NCBI GenBank assembly: GCA_947454485.1
Contig: CANGJJ010000003.1
Span: 248,001-312,000, forward strand
Source of the DNA: Beijerinckiaceae bacterium
GTDB taxonomy: Bacteria; Pseudomonadota; Alphaproteobacteria; Rhizobiales; Beijerinckiaceae
DNA: 64,000 nt
Reading direction: 5' to 3'
Shown here: positions 47,843 to 56,502 of the stretch, in pieces
Layout of the letters: every line of letters begins with the position of its first letter
Numbering within the stretch: the first letter of the stretch is position 1
Translations under genes and position numbers: made by a program
Notes under the pieces: model-generated
Seen by the model: the letters and a program-made list of their open reading frames with translations, nothing else
Database searches by the model: none
Told to the model about the DNA's origin: nothing

Positions 47843-47876
47843 CAAAAGCGCTCCGGTGACGGGGCGCTTTTTTGTT
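47843..47876 (+). terminator. Rho-independent terminator after the IalB gene
   Basis: Stem AAAAGCGCTCC / GGGGCGCTTTT with loop GGTGAC, followed by a T run, between the convergent IalB and hspQ genes. Confidence 0.75.
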
Positions 47877-47880
47877 GGGC

Positions 47881-48225
47881 TCAATTGAGAGGGCGATGGC
47901 GCGGGCGATAGCCGCCCTGATCGTCGGGCTCGAAATAGTCGTTGAGCTGGGGATGGCGCAGCGGTTCGCCGCTCTCATCGGGCAGCAGATTCTGCTCGGA
48001 GACATAGGCGATATATTCCGTCTCCGCATTCTCAGCGAGCAGATGATAAAAGGGCTGCTCTTTGATGGGGCGCACCTCTTGGGGAATCGACAGCCACCAT
48101 TCTTCGGTATTGGCAAAGACAGGGTCGATATCGAAGACGACGCCCCGAAATGGATATTTGCGATGTCGCACCACATCGCCCACACCGAATTTTGCTTGTC
48201 GCGCTTTGGTCATGTCGCTGCTCAT
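47881..48225 (-). CDS. hspQ: Heat shock protein HspQ (hemimethylated-DNA-binding YccV family)
   Basis: A 114-residue HspQ. The signatures are FGVGDVVRHRKYPFRGVVFDIDPVF, QPFYHLLAE and YVSEQNLLPDESGEPLRHP. HspQ modulates Lon-dependent proteolysis in enterobacteria; lon is about 8 kb away here. The initiator could be the first ATG, which has GAGGG upstream, or the one at 48213. Confidence 0.9.
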   Translation of the reverse strand: MSSDMTKARQAKFGVGDVVRHRKYPFRGVVFDIDPVFANTEEWWLSIPQEVRPIKEQPFYHLLAENAETEYIAYVSEQNLLPDESGEPLRHPQLNDYFEPDDQGGYRPRHRPLN

Positions 48226-48299
48226 GCTTGCCCTCTAGCTTGAGCTTTGAGCCAAGGTCAATGATTGCATGAGCCGCCCGAGCGCCCCATCATGAGAAA

Positions 48300-49850
48300 A
48301 TGATGGATCTCGAACTCCTGACCAGCGCCCAAATGGCAAAGGCCGACCAGCTGACAATTGCGGGCGGGCGGCCGGGGATCGAGCTTATGGAGCAGGCGGG
48401 GGCTGGCGTGGCAGATGTCGCCGCCAATCTTGCGCCGATGGCGGGTGCCGTCATTGTGATCTGCGGTCCGGGCAATAATGGCGGGGATGGCTTTGTGGCG
48501 GCCCGCCTCTTGGAGGAGCGCGGCTGGCGGGTGCGGCTCTATCTGTTGGGGCAGCCAGAGGCGCTCAAGGGCGATGCTGCGTTGGCCGCGCAGGGCTGGG
48601 TCGGTCCCATTGAGACCATTGAGGCACTCGATCTGGGAGACGTCGGACTGATCGTGGATGCCCTCTTCGGGGCCGGGCTGGCGCGTGACCTTGAGGGGCC
48701 AGCACGAACGCTGGTCGAGCGGATCAATCATTGGCGGGCGAGCGGATCGGGCAAGGTCGTGGCGGTCGATGTTCCCTCGGGGCTGGATGGCACAAGCGGT
48801 CAGGTCAGGGGGGTGGCGGTCGAGGCTGATGCCAGCGTCACCTTCTTCCGACGCAAGCCGGGCCATGTTCTGGAGCCGGGCCGCAGTCTCTGCGGGAGGG
48901 TCCATCTGGCCCAAATCGGCATCGGTTCAGGGGTGCTCTCCACCATCCGCCCCCAAACATTTTGCAACCAGCCGGACCTTTGGAGGAGCCTCCTACCAAG
49001 GCCGCAAACGGCCGGTCATAAATATAGCCGGGGCCATGCGCTTGTCGTCTCGGGCGGTCCCTGGATGACGGGGGCAGCCCGTCTGACGGCGCGCGGGGCG
49101 CTGCGGGCAGGGGCTGGTCTGGTCACGCTGGCAAGCCCGCGCGAGGCTTTGGAGATCAATGCCAGCCAGCTCACAGCCATCATGCTGGCCCCCTGTGACA
49201 GGCCTGAAGAGCTGGAAGATCTGCTCAGCGATCCGCGCAAAAATGCCATCGCCATCGGTCCCGGGGCAGGGGTCGGACAGGCAACCGCGCGGCTCGTTTT
49301 GGCGGCGCTGGGCGCGGCCCCCGCAAGCCGGTCCGTGCTGCTTGATGCCGATGCGCTGACGAGTTTTGCTGATGAGCCGCAAAGGCTTATGAGGGCGATC
49401 CATCGCGCTGAACGGCCGGTCGTACTCACCCCGCATGAAGGGGAATTTGCCAGATTGTTCAACGGATTCGGATTCCCGCTTGAATCAAATCCTGAGTCTG
49501 GCCCAAAGAATGAAATGTCGTTTCACGACAAGATCACACGCGCCCGCACTGCGGCGCAAAGCTCTGGCGCGGTGGTTTTGCTCAAAGGTCCGGACACGGT
49601 CGTGGCCGCTCCTGATGGTCGTGCCAGCGTTCTGGAGGACGCCCCTGCTTGGCTCGCCACAGCGGGCTCTGGGGACGTGCTGAGTGGCATCATCACAGGC
49701 CTGATGGCGCAGGCCATGCCCGCCTTCGAGGCGGCCTGTGCGGGGGCCTGGATCCATGCCGCCTGCGCCCGCAGTTTCGGCCCCGGCCTCATCGCTGAAG
49801 ACCTGCCCGAAGAGATGCCAAATCTGTGGCGGGGGTTGTGGGTCAGCTGA
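48300..49850 (+). CDS. nnr: Bifunctional ADP-dependent NAD(P)H-hydrate dehydratase / NAD(P)H-hydrate epimerase
   Basis: A 516-residue fusion that repairs hydrated NAD(P)H. The epimerase (YjeF N-terminal) half covers about residues 1-215 with GGRPGIELMEQAG and CGPGNNGGDGFVAARLL. The dehydratase half, a ribokinase-like fold, covers about 225-510 with HKYSRGHALVVSGG, TPHEGEFARLF, LLKGPDTVVAAPDG and TAGSGDVLSGIITGL. Two ATGs lie together at the start (48300 and 48303). The 3' end overlaps the convergent PIN toxin gene by eight bases. Confidence 0.95.
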   Translation: MMDLELLTSAQMAKADQLTIAGGRPGIELMEQAGAGVADVAANLAPMAGAVIVICGPGNNGGDGFVAARLLEERGWRVRLYLLGQPEALKGDAALAAQGWVGPIETIEALDLGDVGLIVDALFGAGLARDLEGPARTLVERINHWRASGSGKVVAVDVPSGLDGTSGQVRGVAVEADASVTFFRRKPGHVLEPGRSLCGRVHLAQIGIGSGVLSTIRPQTFCNQPDLWRSLLPRPQTAGHKYSRGHALVVSGGPWMTGAARLTARGALRAGAGLVTLASPREALEINASQLTAIMLAPCDRPEELEDLLSDPRKNAIAIGPGAGVGQATARLVLAALGAAPASRSVLLDADALTSFADEPQRLMRAIHRAERPVVLTPHEGEFARLFNGFGFPLESNPESGPKNEMSFHDKITRARTAAQSSGAVVLLKGPDTVVAAPDGRASVLEDAPAWLATAGSGDVLSGIITGLMAQAMPAFEAACAGAWIHAACARSFGPGLIAEDLPEEMPNLWRGLWVS

Positions 49851-50286
49851 GAGCGAGCGGGTCGAGGCACCGGTCGATCATGGCGGACATGTCGCGGTGG
49901 TTGCGGCTGATGAGGGTGAAGTTATGCAGCTCGGCTGAGGCCGCGATCATCGCATCCTCCGAACTCGGGCTAAAACCCATTGCCTCTGCCTTGGCCAGAA
50001 GGCTGCCTGCTAGATGAGCGACAGCGCCATCGACTTTGACGAGGCGGTCGCGGTGAACAACTTCCAGCGATACGATCCAATCATTGAGACGGCTGGCTTT
50101 GGCGGTCGCCCCCTTCAGACGGAGGCGTTCAACTCCGAACCGGACCTCCATGAGCGTGATGACGCTTAAATAGATCTGGTCATGATGCTCACGAATCCAA
50201 CTGTGCCAGAGCGCGCGTTCATTCTCCGCGAGGGCAGCGCTTGGTCCCGAGAATGAAAGGGCATCAGTGTCCAATAAAAACATCAA
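49843..50286 (-). CDS. PIN-domain toxin (VapC-like)
   Basis: A 147-residue PIN-domain ribonuclease. The acidic metal site is visible: LLDTDALS (Asp6, Asp8), Glu in VITLMEVRFGVERL, Glu/Asp in SSEDAMIAASAELH near residue 109, and a late SRNHRD. Such toxins cleave RNA when their antitoxin is lost. The start overlaps the antitoxin stop by four bases (ATGA), the usual coupling in type II modules. VapC-like toxins pair with several antitoxin folds; here the partner is Phd-like. Confidence 0.88.
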   Translation of the reverse strand: MMFLLDTDALSFSGPSAALAENERALWHSWIREHHDQIYLSVITLMEVRFGVERLRLKGATAKASRLNDWIVSLEVVHRDRLVKVDGAVAHLAGSLLAKAEAMGFSPSSEDAMIAASAELHNFTLISRNHRDMSAMIDRCLDPLALS

Positions 50287-50528
50287 TCACTGTCATTCGA
50301 GAAAATACGGGCAGGCCTTCGCTTGGGCAGATCCTCCAGATCGCCCGGAAACCTCAAGATCAAGTCTGCAACAGTGGGATATTCGCTGGCAAGACGCTTG
50401 AAGTCGGCTTCTGAGAGCACGACGACGCGCTGGTTCTCGCGCCGCTCAATCCATTGCGGCCCTTTTTCCAAGGCGGCGTCCATAACTTCGGAAATGTGAG
50501 CGCGGGCTTGAGAAATGCTCCAGGTCAC
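50283..50528 (-). CDS. Phd/YefM-family antitoxin
   Basis: An 81-residue antitoxin. The DNA-binding N terminus WSISQARAHISEVMDAAL and RRENQRVVVLSEADFKRLA match the prevent-host-death family. The C-terminal segment, rich in charged residues and ending RRPARIFSNDSD, would wrap the toxin. It precedes the PIN toxin gene. A TGTACA inverted repeat sits directly upstream and is probably its operator. Confidence 0.9.
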   Translation of the reverse strand: MTWSISQARAHISEVMDAALEKGPQWIERRENQRVVVLSEADFKRLASEYPTVADLILRFPGDLEDLPKRRPARIFSNDSD

Positions 50529-50539
50529 GGCCTACCTCC

Positions 50540-50554
50540 TGTACAATTTGTACA
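50540..50554 (-). promoter_or_regulatory. TGTACA inverted-repeat operator of the toxin-antitoxin genes
   Basis: TGTACAATTTGTACA is a perfect inverted repeat (TGTACAA / TTGTACA about one central base) 12 bases before the antitoxin ATG. TGTACA hexamers are the known core of the yefM-yoeB operator in E. coli, which is bound by a member of the same antitoxin family. Self-repression by the antitoxin-toxin complex is therefore the likely mode of regulation. Confidence 0.75.
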
Positions 50555-50581
50555 ATAGGCCCGATAGCACGCATTTTCAAC

Positions 50582-51928
50582 TCACCCCACCTCGTACCAG
50601 CCCACCAAGCCATTCGCCCCATGGGTGAGGATGGTGCTTTCGATCAGCCAGCGGCCCGGATTGTTGGCGAGGAAGGCGGTGCGCACCGTGCGCCCGGGGG
50701 GGATGATGACGGCGTCTCGCCAATAGGGCTCCCAGCCATCATCGAGCTGGTGCAGCACCCGCATCGGATGACCCTGCACATGGATACTATGGGCGAGCGG
50801 GCTGCGGTTGATGAAGGCGAGGGTGACGACACGGTTGGGCTCGACCTTGAAGAGGGCGGGCGTATCGGTCCCGGTTCCAGCCATTCCATTGAAGCCCCAA
50901 TAGCGACCCGGCTCCTCGCTCCCCGTGGGGGCGATGGTGAGTTCCATGCGGCGGGCAGTCTGCAGGCGGAGCTGTTCGGGCAGGTCAGGATTCTGGCCAC
51001 TGCGCACCGGCTCGCGCGGGCTGACCGGGCTGCCCTGTCCTTTAAGGATCAGGAGTGGTTGATTGGGCTCGCTGGTCTCTTCCCGGCGCAGGCCCGCCCC
51101 GCGTGCTGAGAGCGTGGCAGGGGTCCCTTCAGGCGGCAGATCAAGGATGAGATCGAAGCGGGCGCCCGGACCCAGAGGCAGCCGGTCGCGCGCGGGCTCG
51201 AAGGGCTCGCAGGACTGGCCGTCGATACTCACCACGATGGCGCGCAGGCCCTCGATCAAGAGGCCAATCAGCCGGGCCGAACAGGCATTGAGGATGCGCA
51301 GCCGCACTCGCGCTCCGGGCCGGCCCGTGATGGTCTGTGGGACCGGCTTGGAATTGACCGTCAGGAGCGGGCCGATCCGCCCCGGCCCAGTGACATCGGT
51401 CTGATTGGTAAAGTCGGCTTTGATCTGGCCAGCCTCATCAAGGTGCCAGTCATCGAGCACGACGGTCATATCGCGATCAACCTGCGGCTCGCTGCGTCCC
51501 TCGACAATCAAAAGCCCATAGAGGCCGCGCGCCTTTTGTTCAGCAGCTTGGGGCCACAGGGCAGGGCGATACCAATAAGTACCCGCATCGGGCGTGGTGA
51601 AGCGTAGCTGCGCCGATTGGCCGGGCCCGATCTGCACTTTGTCCATTTCATTGGGCAGGCGCAGCCCTTGCCAATGAAAGCTGGTGGTCTGGGGGAGGCG
51701 ATTGGTGACCCGCAGCGCGATCTGCCCACCCGCCCGCGCGCGCAAGATCTGGCCGGGGATGGTGCCCCCCGCGCTCCACAGGCGCGTGGCAGGGGCTGGA
51801 TCGCTGCTCAGTTTCAGCTCGACCTCGCGCAGTTCGAGCCCCTGCAGCTCCTGCGCGCTGAGGGGCGACCAAGGCAGGCAGGCAAGGCCGCCCAAGAGGC
51901 CGCGCCGCGAAAGTGTCGAGCCGAACAT
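50582..51928 (-). CDS. Tat-exported multicopper-oxidase-fold protein lacking most copper ligands (SufI/FtsP-like)
   Basis: A 448-residue three-cupredoxin protein. The N terminus STLSRRGLLGGLACLPW is a twin-arginine signal. Cupredoxin signatures are recognisable but the copper ligands are largely gone. The usual HWHG is SFHWQGLRLP. The second HxH is replaced in GTYWYRPALW. The C-terminal HPxHxHG is LAHSIHVQGHPM. The HCHxxxHxxxGM motif has become WLIESTILTHGANGLVGW. Loss of this set is known for SufI/FtsP, a non-enzymatic cell-division protein with the same fold and Tat export. The oxidase activity predicted by simple homology is thus doubtful. ATG 51928 is chosen; a TTG at 51982 would add 18 residues. 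A +strand tRNA-Leu lies beyond its 5' end. Confidence 0.82.
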   Translation of the reverse strand: MFGSTLSRRGLLGGLACLPWSPLSAQELQGLELREVELKLSSDPAPATRLWSAGGTIPGQILRARAGGQIALRVTNRLPQTTSFHWQGLRLPNEMDKVQIGPGQSAQLRFTTPDAGTYWYRPALWPQAAEQKARGLYGLLIVEGRSEPQVDRDMTVVLDDWHLDEAGQIKADFTNQTDVTGPGRIGPLLTVNSKPVPQTITGRPGARVRLRILNACSARLIGLLIEGLRAIVVSIDGQSCEPFEPARDRLPLGPGARFDLILDLPPEGTPATLSARGAGLRREETSEPNQPLLILKGQGSPVSPREPVRSGQNPDLPEQLRLQTARRMELTIAPTGSEEPGRYWGFNGMAGTGTDTPALFKVEPNRVVTLAFINRSPLAHSIHVQGHPMRVLHQLDDGWEPYWRDAVIIPPGRTVRTAFLANNPGRWLIESTILTHGANGLVGWYEVG

Positions 51929-52096
51929 CAGCGCCTTATAGGCAGGCGCGTGAGGCGGGTCGAGCTTGGCCAGGGTGCTCAAGAGCTTTTGCCGGGTCAG
52001 AGCCCACTTTTTTGCTGCAATGAGGGAGAACCATTGCTATAGAGCCGCACCCAGCGGCGAAACCGACGGGTGCGATTGCTTGCGCGATCGTCGGTC

Positions 52097-52181
52097 GCGG
52101 GCGTGGCGGAATTGGTAGACGCAGTGGATTTAGGTTCCACCGCCGAAAGGCGTGGGGGTTCGAGTCCCTCCGCCCGCACCA
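52097..52181 (+). tRNA. tRNA-Leu (TAG)
   Basis: An 85-base class II tRNA beginning GCGGGCGTGGCGGAATTGG and ending in encoded CCA. The anticodon stem GTGGA/TCCAC holds loop TTTAGGT, anticodon TAG. A variable arm (CGCCGAAAGGCG) is present, as expected for leucine. Confidence 0.97.
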
Positions 52182-52278
52182 GAATCACCGGCCCCCGACT
52201 TCGTCAGGACAGGCCGCAGACATTGAACGACACATCCGGGCTGTAAGCCCGGGCAACGCTACTCGGAAGGCGACCAAG

Positions 52279-53628
52279 ATGCAGGTGACAGAAACCCTCA
52301 ATCAGGGCCTCAAGCGCGCTTATAAGGTGGTTCTGCCCGCGCAGGATCTCGCCACGCGCCTCCAGAGCCAGCTGGTTGAGATGAAGGACAAGGTGCGGAT
52401 CAATGGCTTCCGTCCTGGCAAAGTGCCTGTCGCCCATTTGAAGCGCGTGTATGGCAAGTCGGTCATGGCCGAAGTGCTGCAGAACGCCGTCAATGAAGTG
52501 AACCGCAAGATCGTTGATGACAACGGCCTGCGTCTGGCCAATGAGCCCAAGATCGACTTCCCTGAAGATCAGGCCGAAGTTGAAAAGGCGCTCGCAGCTG
52601 AAGGCGACCTCAGCTACTCCGTGCAGATCGAAGTGCTGCCGAAGTTTGAGATCGGCTCTTTCGCCGATGTCGAACTGACGCGCCCCGTCTTCAAGGTTGA
52701 AGATGCCGAGATCGACGACGCGATCAACAAGATGTCTGAGCGTAATCGCTCTTATGAGCCGCGCGCTGAAGGCCAGGCAGCTCAGTCGGGCGACAAGGTC
52801 ACGATCGACTTCCTCGGCAAGATTGACGACGTTGCCTTCGAGGGTGGCGCTGCCACCGACACGGATCTCGTTCTTGGCTCGGGCATGTTCATTCCCGGCT
52901 TTGAAGAGCAGCTCGTCGGCATCAAGGTTGGCGAAGATCGCAAGGTGAATGTGAGCTTCCCCGAGACCTATGGCGCTGCGAATCTTGCTGGCAAGGCTGC
53001 GGTGTTTGATGTCACTGCAAAGGCCATTGCAGCACCGGCACCCTTCGAACTGAACGACGAATTTGCCAAGGGTTTTGGCATTGAAAGCGTCGAGAAGCTC
53101 AAGGATGCCATTCGTGGCAATCTGCAGGGTGAATATGATCGCGTCTCGCGCGCCAAGTTGAAGCGCGCTCTGCTCGACATTCTCGATGCACGCTACACAT
53201 TCGAACTGCCTGAAGGTTTGGTCGAGCAGGAATTCGCCGGCATCTGGCAGCAGGTCATGCAAGAGCAGCAGACCAGCGGCAAGACTTTCGCTGACGAGAA
53301 TACGACCGAAGAAAAGGCACGTGAAGAATATCAGCGTATCGCCCAGCGCCGTGTGCGCCTCGGCCTGTTGCTCGCCGAAGTGGGCGACAAGGCAGAACTG
53401 AAGGTGAGCGACGACGAAATGTCGGCAGCTTTGGTTGAGCGCGTGCGTCAGTTCCCCGGTCAGGAAAAGGCCGTGTGGGATTACTACCGCAACAACCAAG
53501 AGGCTCTCGCCTCGGTCCGCGCCCCGCTCTACGAAGAGAAAGTCGTCGACCATATCGTCGCGCAGGCCAAGGTGACTGACAAAAATGTCACCAAGGAAGA
53601 GCTGATGAAGGAAGACGAGGAGGCCTGA
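52279..53628 (+). CDS. tig: Trigger factor
   Basis: A 449-residue ribosome-associated chaperone. The N-terminal ribosome-binding domain has [19 protein letters not shown], matching the GFRxGKxP ribosome-docking motif. The FKBP peptidyl-prolyl isomerase domain covers about residues 160-245 ([31 protein letters not shown]). A long helical C-terminal chaperone domain follows. It heads the tig-clpP-clpX-lon block and is separated from clpP by a terminator-like hairpin. Confidence 0.97.
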   Translation: MQVTETLNQGLKRAYKVVLPAQDLATRLQSQLVEMKDKVRINGFRPGKVPVAHLKRVYGKSVMAEVLQNAVNEVNRKIVDDNGLRLANEPKIDFPEDQAEVEKALAAEGDLSYSVQIEVLPKFEIGSFADVELTRPVFKVEDAEIDDAINKMSERNRSYEPRAEGQAAQSGDKVTIDFLGKIDDVAFEGGAATDTDLVLGSGMFIPGFEEQLVGIKVGEDRKVNVSFPETYGAANLAGKAAVFDVTAKAIAAPAPFELNDEFAKGFGIESVEKLKDAIRGNLQGEYDRVSRAKLKRALLDILDARYTFELPEGLVEQEFAGIWQQVMQEQQTSGKTFADENTTEEKAREEYQRIAQRRVRLGLLLAEVGDKAELKVSDDEMSAALVERVRQFPGQEKAVWDYYRNNQEALASVRAPLYEEKVVDHIVAQAKVTDKNVTKEELMKEDEEA

Positions 53629-53655
53629 TCCTCCTCTCAGCCACGGGTTTTTCAA

Positions 53656-53690
53656 GCGGGGGCGTCAATGCGGCGCCCCCGTACCCTTTT
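53656..53690 (+). terminator. Rho-independent terminator between tig and clpP
   Basis: Stem CGGGGGCG / CGCCCCCG (53657-53664 and 53674-53681) with a nine-base loop, followed by TACCCTTTT. It suggests clpP has its own promoter downstream. Confidence 0.65.
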
Positions 53691-53769
53691 CGAAGCCCCC
53701 CCGGATGACTATGTTCATCCCAGAGGGTGCGGTCCATGCCGCCCGATTCGATTTCGAGGATTGTCAGGA

Positions 53770-54399
53770 ATGCGCGACCACGTCGATATCTACAACAGCT
53801 TCGTCATCCCCTCGGTTGAGGAGACGACGTCGCGCGGCTCTTACCGCTACGACATTTTCTCGCGCCTCCTGAAAGAGCGCATTATTTTCCTCGCCGGCCC
53901 CGTGGACGATCAGTCTGCCACTCTGGTCGTCGCCCAGCTCCTGTTCTTGGAAGCTGACAATCCCAAGCGGGAAATCTCGTTTTATATCAACAGCCCCGGT
54001 GGTGTCGTGACCGCCGGCCTGTCGATCTATGACACGATGCAGTTCATCCGCTGCCCGGTTTCGACCCTCTGCGTGGGTCAGGCGGCCTCCATGGGCTCGC
54101 TGCTGCTCTGCGCCGGTGAAGCTGGCATGCGCTTCACTTTGCCCAATTCGCGCATCATGGTTCACCAGCCCTCCGGTGGTTTCCAGGGTCAGGCCTCTGA
54201 CATCCTGCGCCACGCTGAAGACATCATGAAGATCAAGAAGCGCCTGAACGAGATCTATGTGAAGCATACGGGTCAGGACTATGACACGATCGAGCGTACG
54301 CTCGACCGCGATCACTTTATGTCGGCAGAAGAGGCAAAAGCCTTCGGTCTGGTCGATCAGGTGCTCGAGAAGCGCCCCGATGAGGTCGAGGCCAAGTAA
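53770..54399 (+). CDS. clpP: ATP-dependent Clp protease proteolytic subunit ClpP
   Basis: A 209-residue serine protease subunit. The catalytic Ser is in [11 protein letters not shown] (Ser near residue 107) and the His in [10 protein letters not shown] (near 132), the normal 25-residue spacing. The N terminus contains the [19 protein letters not shown] segment. It forms tetradecamers with ClpX, encoded 221 bases downstream. ATG 53770 with GAGGA upstream is chosen; an upstream ATG at 53668 would give a non-family extension. Confidence 0.96.
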   Translation: MRDHVDIYNSFVIPSVEETTSRGSYRYDIFSRLLKERIIFLAGPVDDQSATLVVAQLLFLEADNPKREISFYINSPGGVVTAGLSIYDTMQFIRCPVSTLCVGQAASMGSLLLCAGEAGMRFTLPNSRIMVHQPSGGFQGQASDILRHAEDIMKIKKRLNEIYVKHTGQDYDTIERTLDRDHFMSAEEAKAFGLVDQVLEKRPDEVEAK

Positions 54400-54517
54400 C
54401 TTTTGAGCTCAAGCCACGCTTGATTGGCGGGCGAGGGCATGTTTGCATTGGATGCGCTGCTCAAGCCACGCAGTATCCAGCGCAATTCGGGGTGCGGCGG
54501 GCTTTGGTCAGGCTGAC

Positions 54518-54548
54518 TTGACCTTGGCCTTAAGACGGCGGGCTACCT
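54518..54548 (+). promoter_or_regulatory. Candidate promoter of clpX
   Basis: TTGACC, a 19-base spacer and CTACCT lie 73 bases before the clpX start. The hexamers fit alphaproteobacterial housekeeping promoters, but the spacer is a little long. Confidence 0.3.
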
Positions 54549-54620
54549 TTTGTTAGGCAGCCGCCGTTAATCTAGAACGACCGACTCCCGCATGGGACGA
54601 TGGTCCGCACGGAGATGATG

Positions 54621-55886
54621 ATGGCCAGATCTGATGGCGACTCGAAGAATACGCTCTACTGCTCCTTCTGCGGGAAGAGCCAGCACGAGGTCCGCAAGCT
54701 GATCGCTGGCCCCACGGTATTCATCTGTGATGAATGCGTTGAGCTGTGCATGGATATTATTCGCGAGGAGAACAAATCCTCGCTGGTGAAGAGCCGCGAC
54801 GGCATTCCCACCCCGCGTGAAATCTGCAAGGTGCTCGATGACTATGTCATCGGTCAGTCGCAGGCCAAGCGCGTGCTCTCGGTGGCCGTCCACAATCACT
54901 ACAAGCGTCTCAACCACGCCTCGAAGCATCACGATGTTGAACTCGCCAAGTCCAACATTCTGTTGATTGGTCCGACCGGCTCGGGCAAGACGCTGCTCGC
55001 GCAGACTTTGGCGCGCATTCTCGATGTGCCCTTCACCATGGCTGATGCGACAACGCTCACCGAAGCGGGTTATGTCGGCGAAGACGTTGAGAATATCATT
55101 CTCAAGCTGTTGCAGGCCTCCGACTACAATGTCGAGCGCGCCCAGCGCGGCATCGTCTATATCGACGAAATCGACAAGATCTCGCGCAAGTCTGACAATC
55201 CCTCCATCACCCGCGACGTGTCGGGTGAGGGTGTGCAGCAGGCCTTACTCAAGATCATGGAAGGCACGGTCGCCAGCGTTCCTCCGCAAGGTGGACGCAA
55301 ACATCCCCAGCAGGAGTTCCTGCAGGTGGATACGACCAATATTCTGTTCATCTGCGGCGGCGCTTTCTCTGGCCTCGAGAAGATCATCTCTTCGCGCGGC
55401 AAGGGCACGTCGATTGGCTTTGGCGCGCGCGTTCAGGCGCAAGATGATCGCCGCACCGGCGAAATCTTCCGTCAGGTCGAGCCTGAAGATCTGTTGAAAT
55501 TCGGCCTCATCCCCGAATTCGTGGGTCGCTTGCCCGTCATCGCGACGTTGGAAGATCTCGACGAAGATGCGCTGAAGAAGATCCTCATGGAGCCGAAGAA
55601 CGCGCTCGTGAAGCAGTATCAGCGTCTCTTCGAAATGGAGAATACTGAACTCACCTTCCAGGATGAGGCGCTCAATGTTGTGGCCCGCAAGGCCATCGAG
55701 CGTCGCACCGGTGCGCGCGGCCTGCGCTCCATCATGGAGGGCATGTTGCTTGATACGATGTTCGAACTGCCGGGCCTTGAAGGCGTCGAGCAAGTCGTCA
55801 TCGGCCCCGAAGTCGTCGAAGGCAAAGCCCGGCCGCTCTATATCTATTCTGAGCGCGCCGAGAAGTCGGGCAGCGCAAGCGCGTAA
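54621..55886 (+). CDS. clpX: ATP-dependent Clp protease ATP-binding subunit ClpX
   Basis: A 421-residue AAA+ unfoldase. The N-terminal zinc-binding domain has [13 protein letters not shown] and ICDECVELC (four Cys). Walker A is [12 protein letters not shown], Walker B is [10 protein letters not shown], and the pore-loop GYVGEDVEN and sensor region [14 protein letters not shown] are present. Three ATGs run together upstream (54615, 54618, 54621); GGAG fits 54621 best. A hairpin follows the stop. Confidence 0.97.
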   Translation: MARSDGDSKNTLYCSFCGKSQHEVRKLIAGPTVFICDECVELCMDIIREENKSSLVKSRDGIPTPREICKVLDDYVIGQSQAKRVLSVAVHNHYKRLNHASKHHDVELAKSNILLIGPTGSGKTLLAQTLARILDVPFTMADATTLTEAGYVGEDVENIILKLLQASDYNVERAQRGIVYIDEIDKISRKSDNPSITRDVSGEGVQQALLKIMEGTVASVPPQGGRKHPQQEFLQVDTTNILFICGGAFSGLEKIISSRGKGTSIGFGARVQAQDDRRTGEIFRQVEPEDLLKFGLIPEFVGRLPVIATLEDLDEDALKKILMEPKNALVKQYQRLFEMENTELTFQDEALNVVARKAIERRTGARGLRSIMEGMLLDTMFELPGLEGVEQVVIGPEVVEGKARPLYIYSERAEKSGSASA

Positions 55887-55891
55887 GAATT

Positions 55892-55918
55892 AGCGGGAGC
55901 CCCGCAAGGGCTCCCGAT
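55892..55918 (+). terminator. Hairpin after clpX
   Basis: A nine-base-pair stem CGGGAGCCC / GGGCTCCCG (55894-55902 and 55908-55916) directly follows the clpX stop. There is no clean T run, so it may be a weak terminator or a 3' end stabiliser. Confidence 0.5.
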
Positions 55919-55951
55919 ATTGATGGAGGCGTCCATGTTTTTTACTGAAGG

Positions 55952-56299
55952 ATGGGGCGGGCTGACCTGAGCCACCCAACGGCGCGCAATTTTTCATGCG
56001 TGTGCGGGAAGTTGATTTTGGATTCGTCTTTTTCTTTTGTCATTGGCCTTGTCGGCGCAATTGTTGCCATCTGGGGAATTCACACCCAGCCTATGATTGC
56101 GCGTCGTCGCGCAACTTTCGATCACATCGCAAAATCTGAAGCCGACGCTGATCTTATCCAAGCCAAGCGCAAATTCGTCGAACTTGCCAAGCACGAGGGT
56201 GGCCTTGCTGTTTGGGCGCAGGAAGACAAAGAGAAATCCGGGGAGGTCAGGGATTTTAAGCACTGGCTTTGGGTGCGGCCTACCGTCGCCCTGTCCTGA
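55952..56299 (+). pseudogene. Decayed DUF4760-like small membrane protein gene
   Basis: The frame encodes one hydrophobic segment (FSFVIGLVGAIVAIWGIH) and then ARRRATFDHIAKSEADADL and RKFVELAKHEGGLAVWAQED. This resembles the N-terminal half of DUF4760 proteins as I remember them. After DKEKSGEV the expected continuation is lost and the frame ends in unrelated residues within 20 codons, so the gene appears truncated, probably by a frameshift or deletion. The start is unclear: ATG 55952 or TTG 56012. It could still be a real short gene. The lon promoter lies just past its end. Confidence 0.45.
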
Positions 56300-56321
56300 C
56301 CTCAGATGCCGCGTAACCCCT

Positions 56322-56350
56322 GTTGAAATACGGGGAAAGCCTCCCCATCT
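56322..56350 (+). promoter_or_regulatory. Heat-shock (RpoH, sigma-32 type) promoter of lon
   Basis: The sequence reads GTTGAAA, a 14-base spacer (56329-56342), then CCCCATCT. This fits the sigma-32 consensus CTTGAAA-N13-17-CCCCATNT with one mismatch, and it closely resembles the E. coli lon heat-shock promoter, including the purine-rich spacer. It lies about 150 bases ahead of the lon start. Confidence 0.8.
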
Positions 56351-56502
56351 CCCTCTTAACGGAGAGAGGCGCCTTTGAGGCCTCGATGGAGGGACGCTAT
56401 AGTTTCAAGGTTCGAGTCGCGTGACGCGTCCCTTGTAATTTTGGCGTCCGGCCCTGAAGTTGGCCATTACGGTGACTTTGGGGCAGATCGGATAGGAAAA
56501 TC

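Noticed and set aside
48233-48261. Promoter of hspQ on the minus strand (TTGACC-N17-CTAGAG)
   Set aside because: It would start transcription almost at the start codon and leave out the visible ribosome binding site, so it was not listed.
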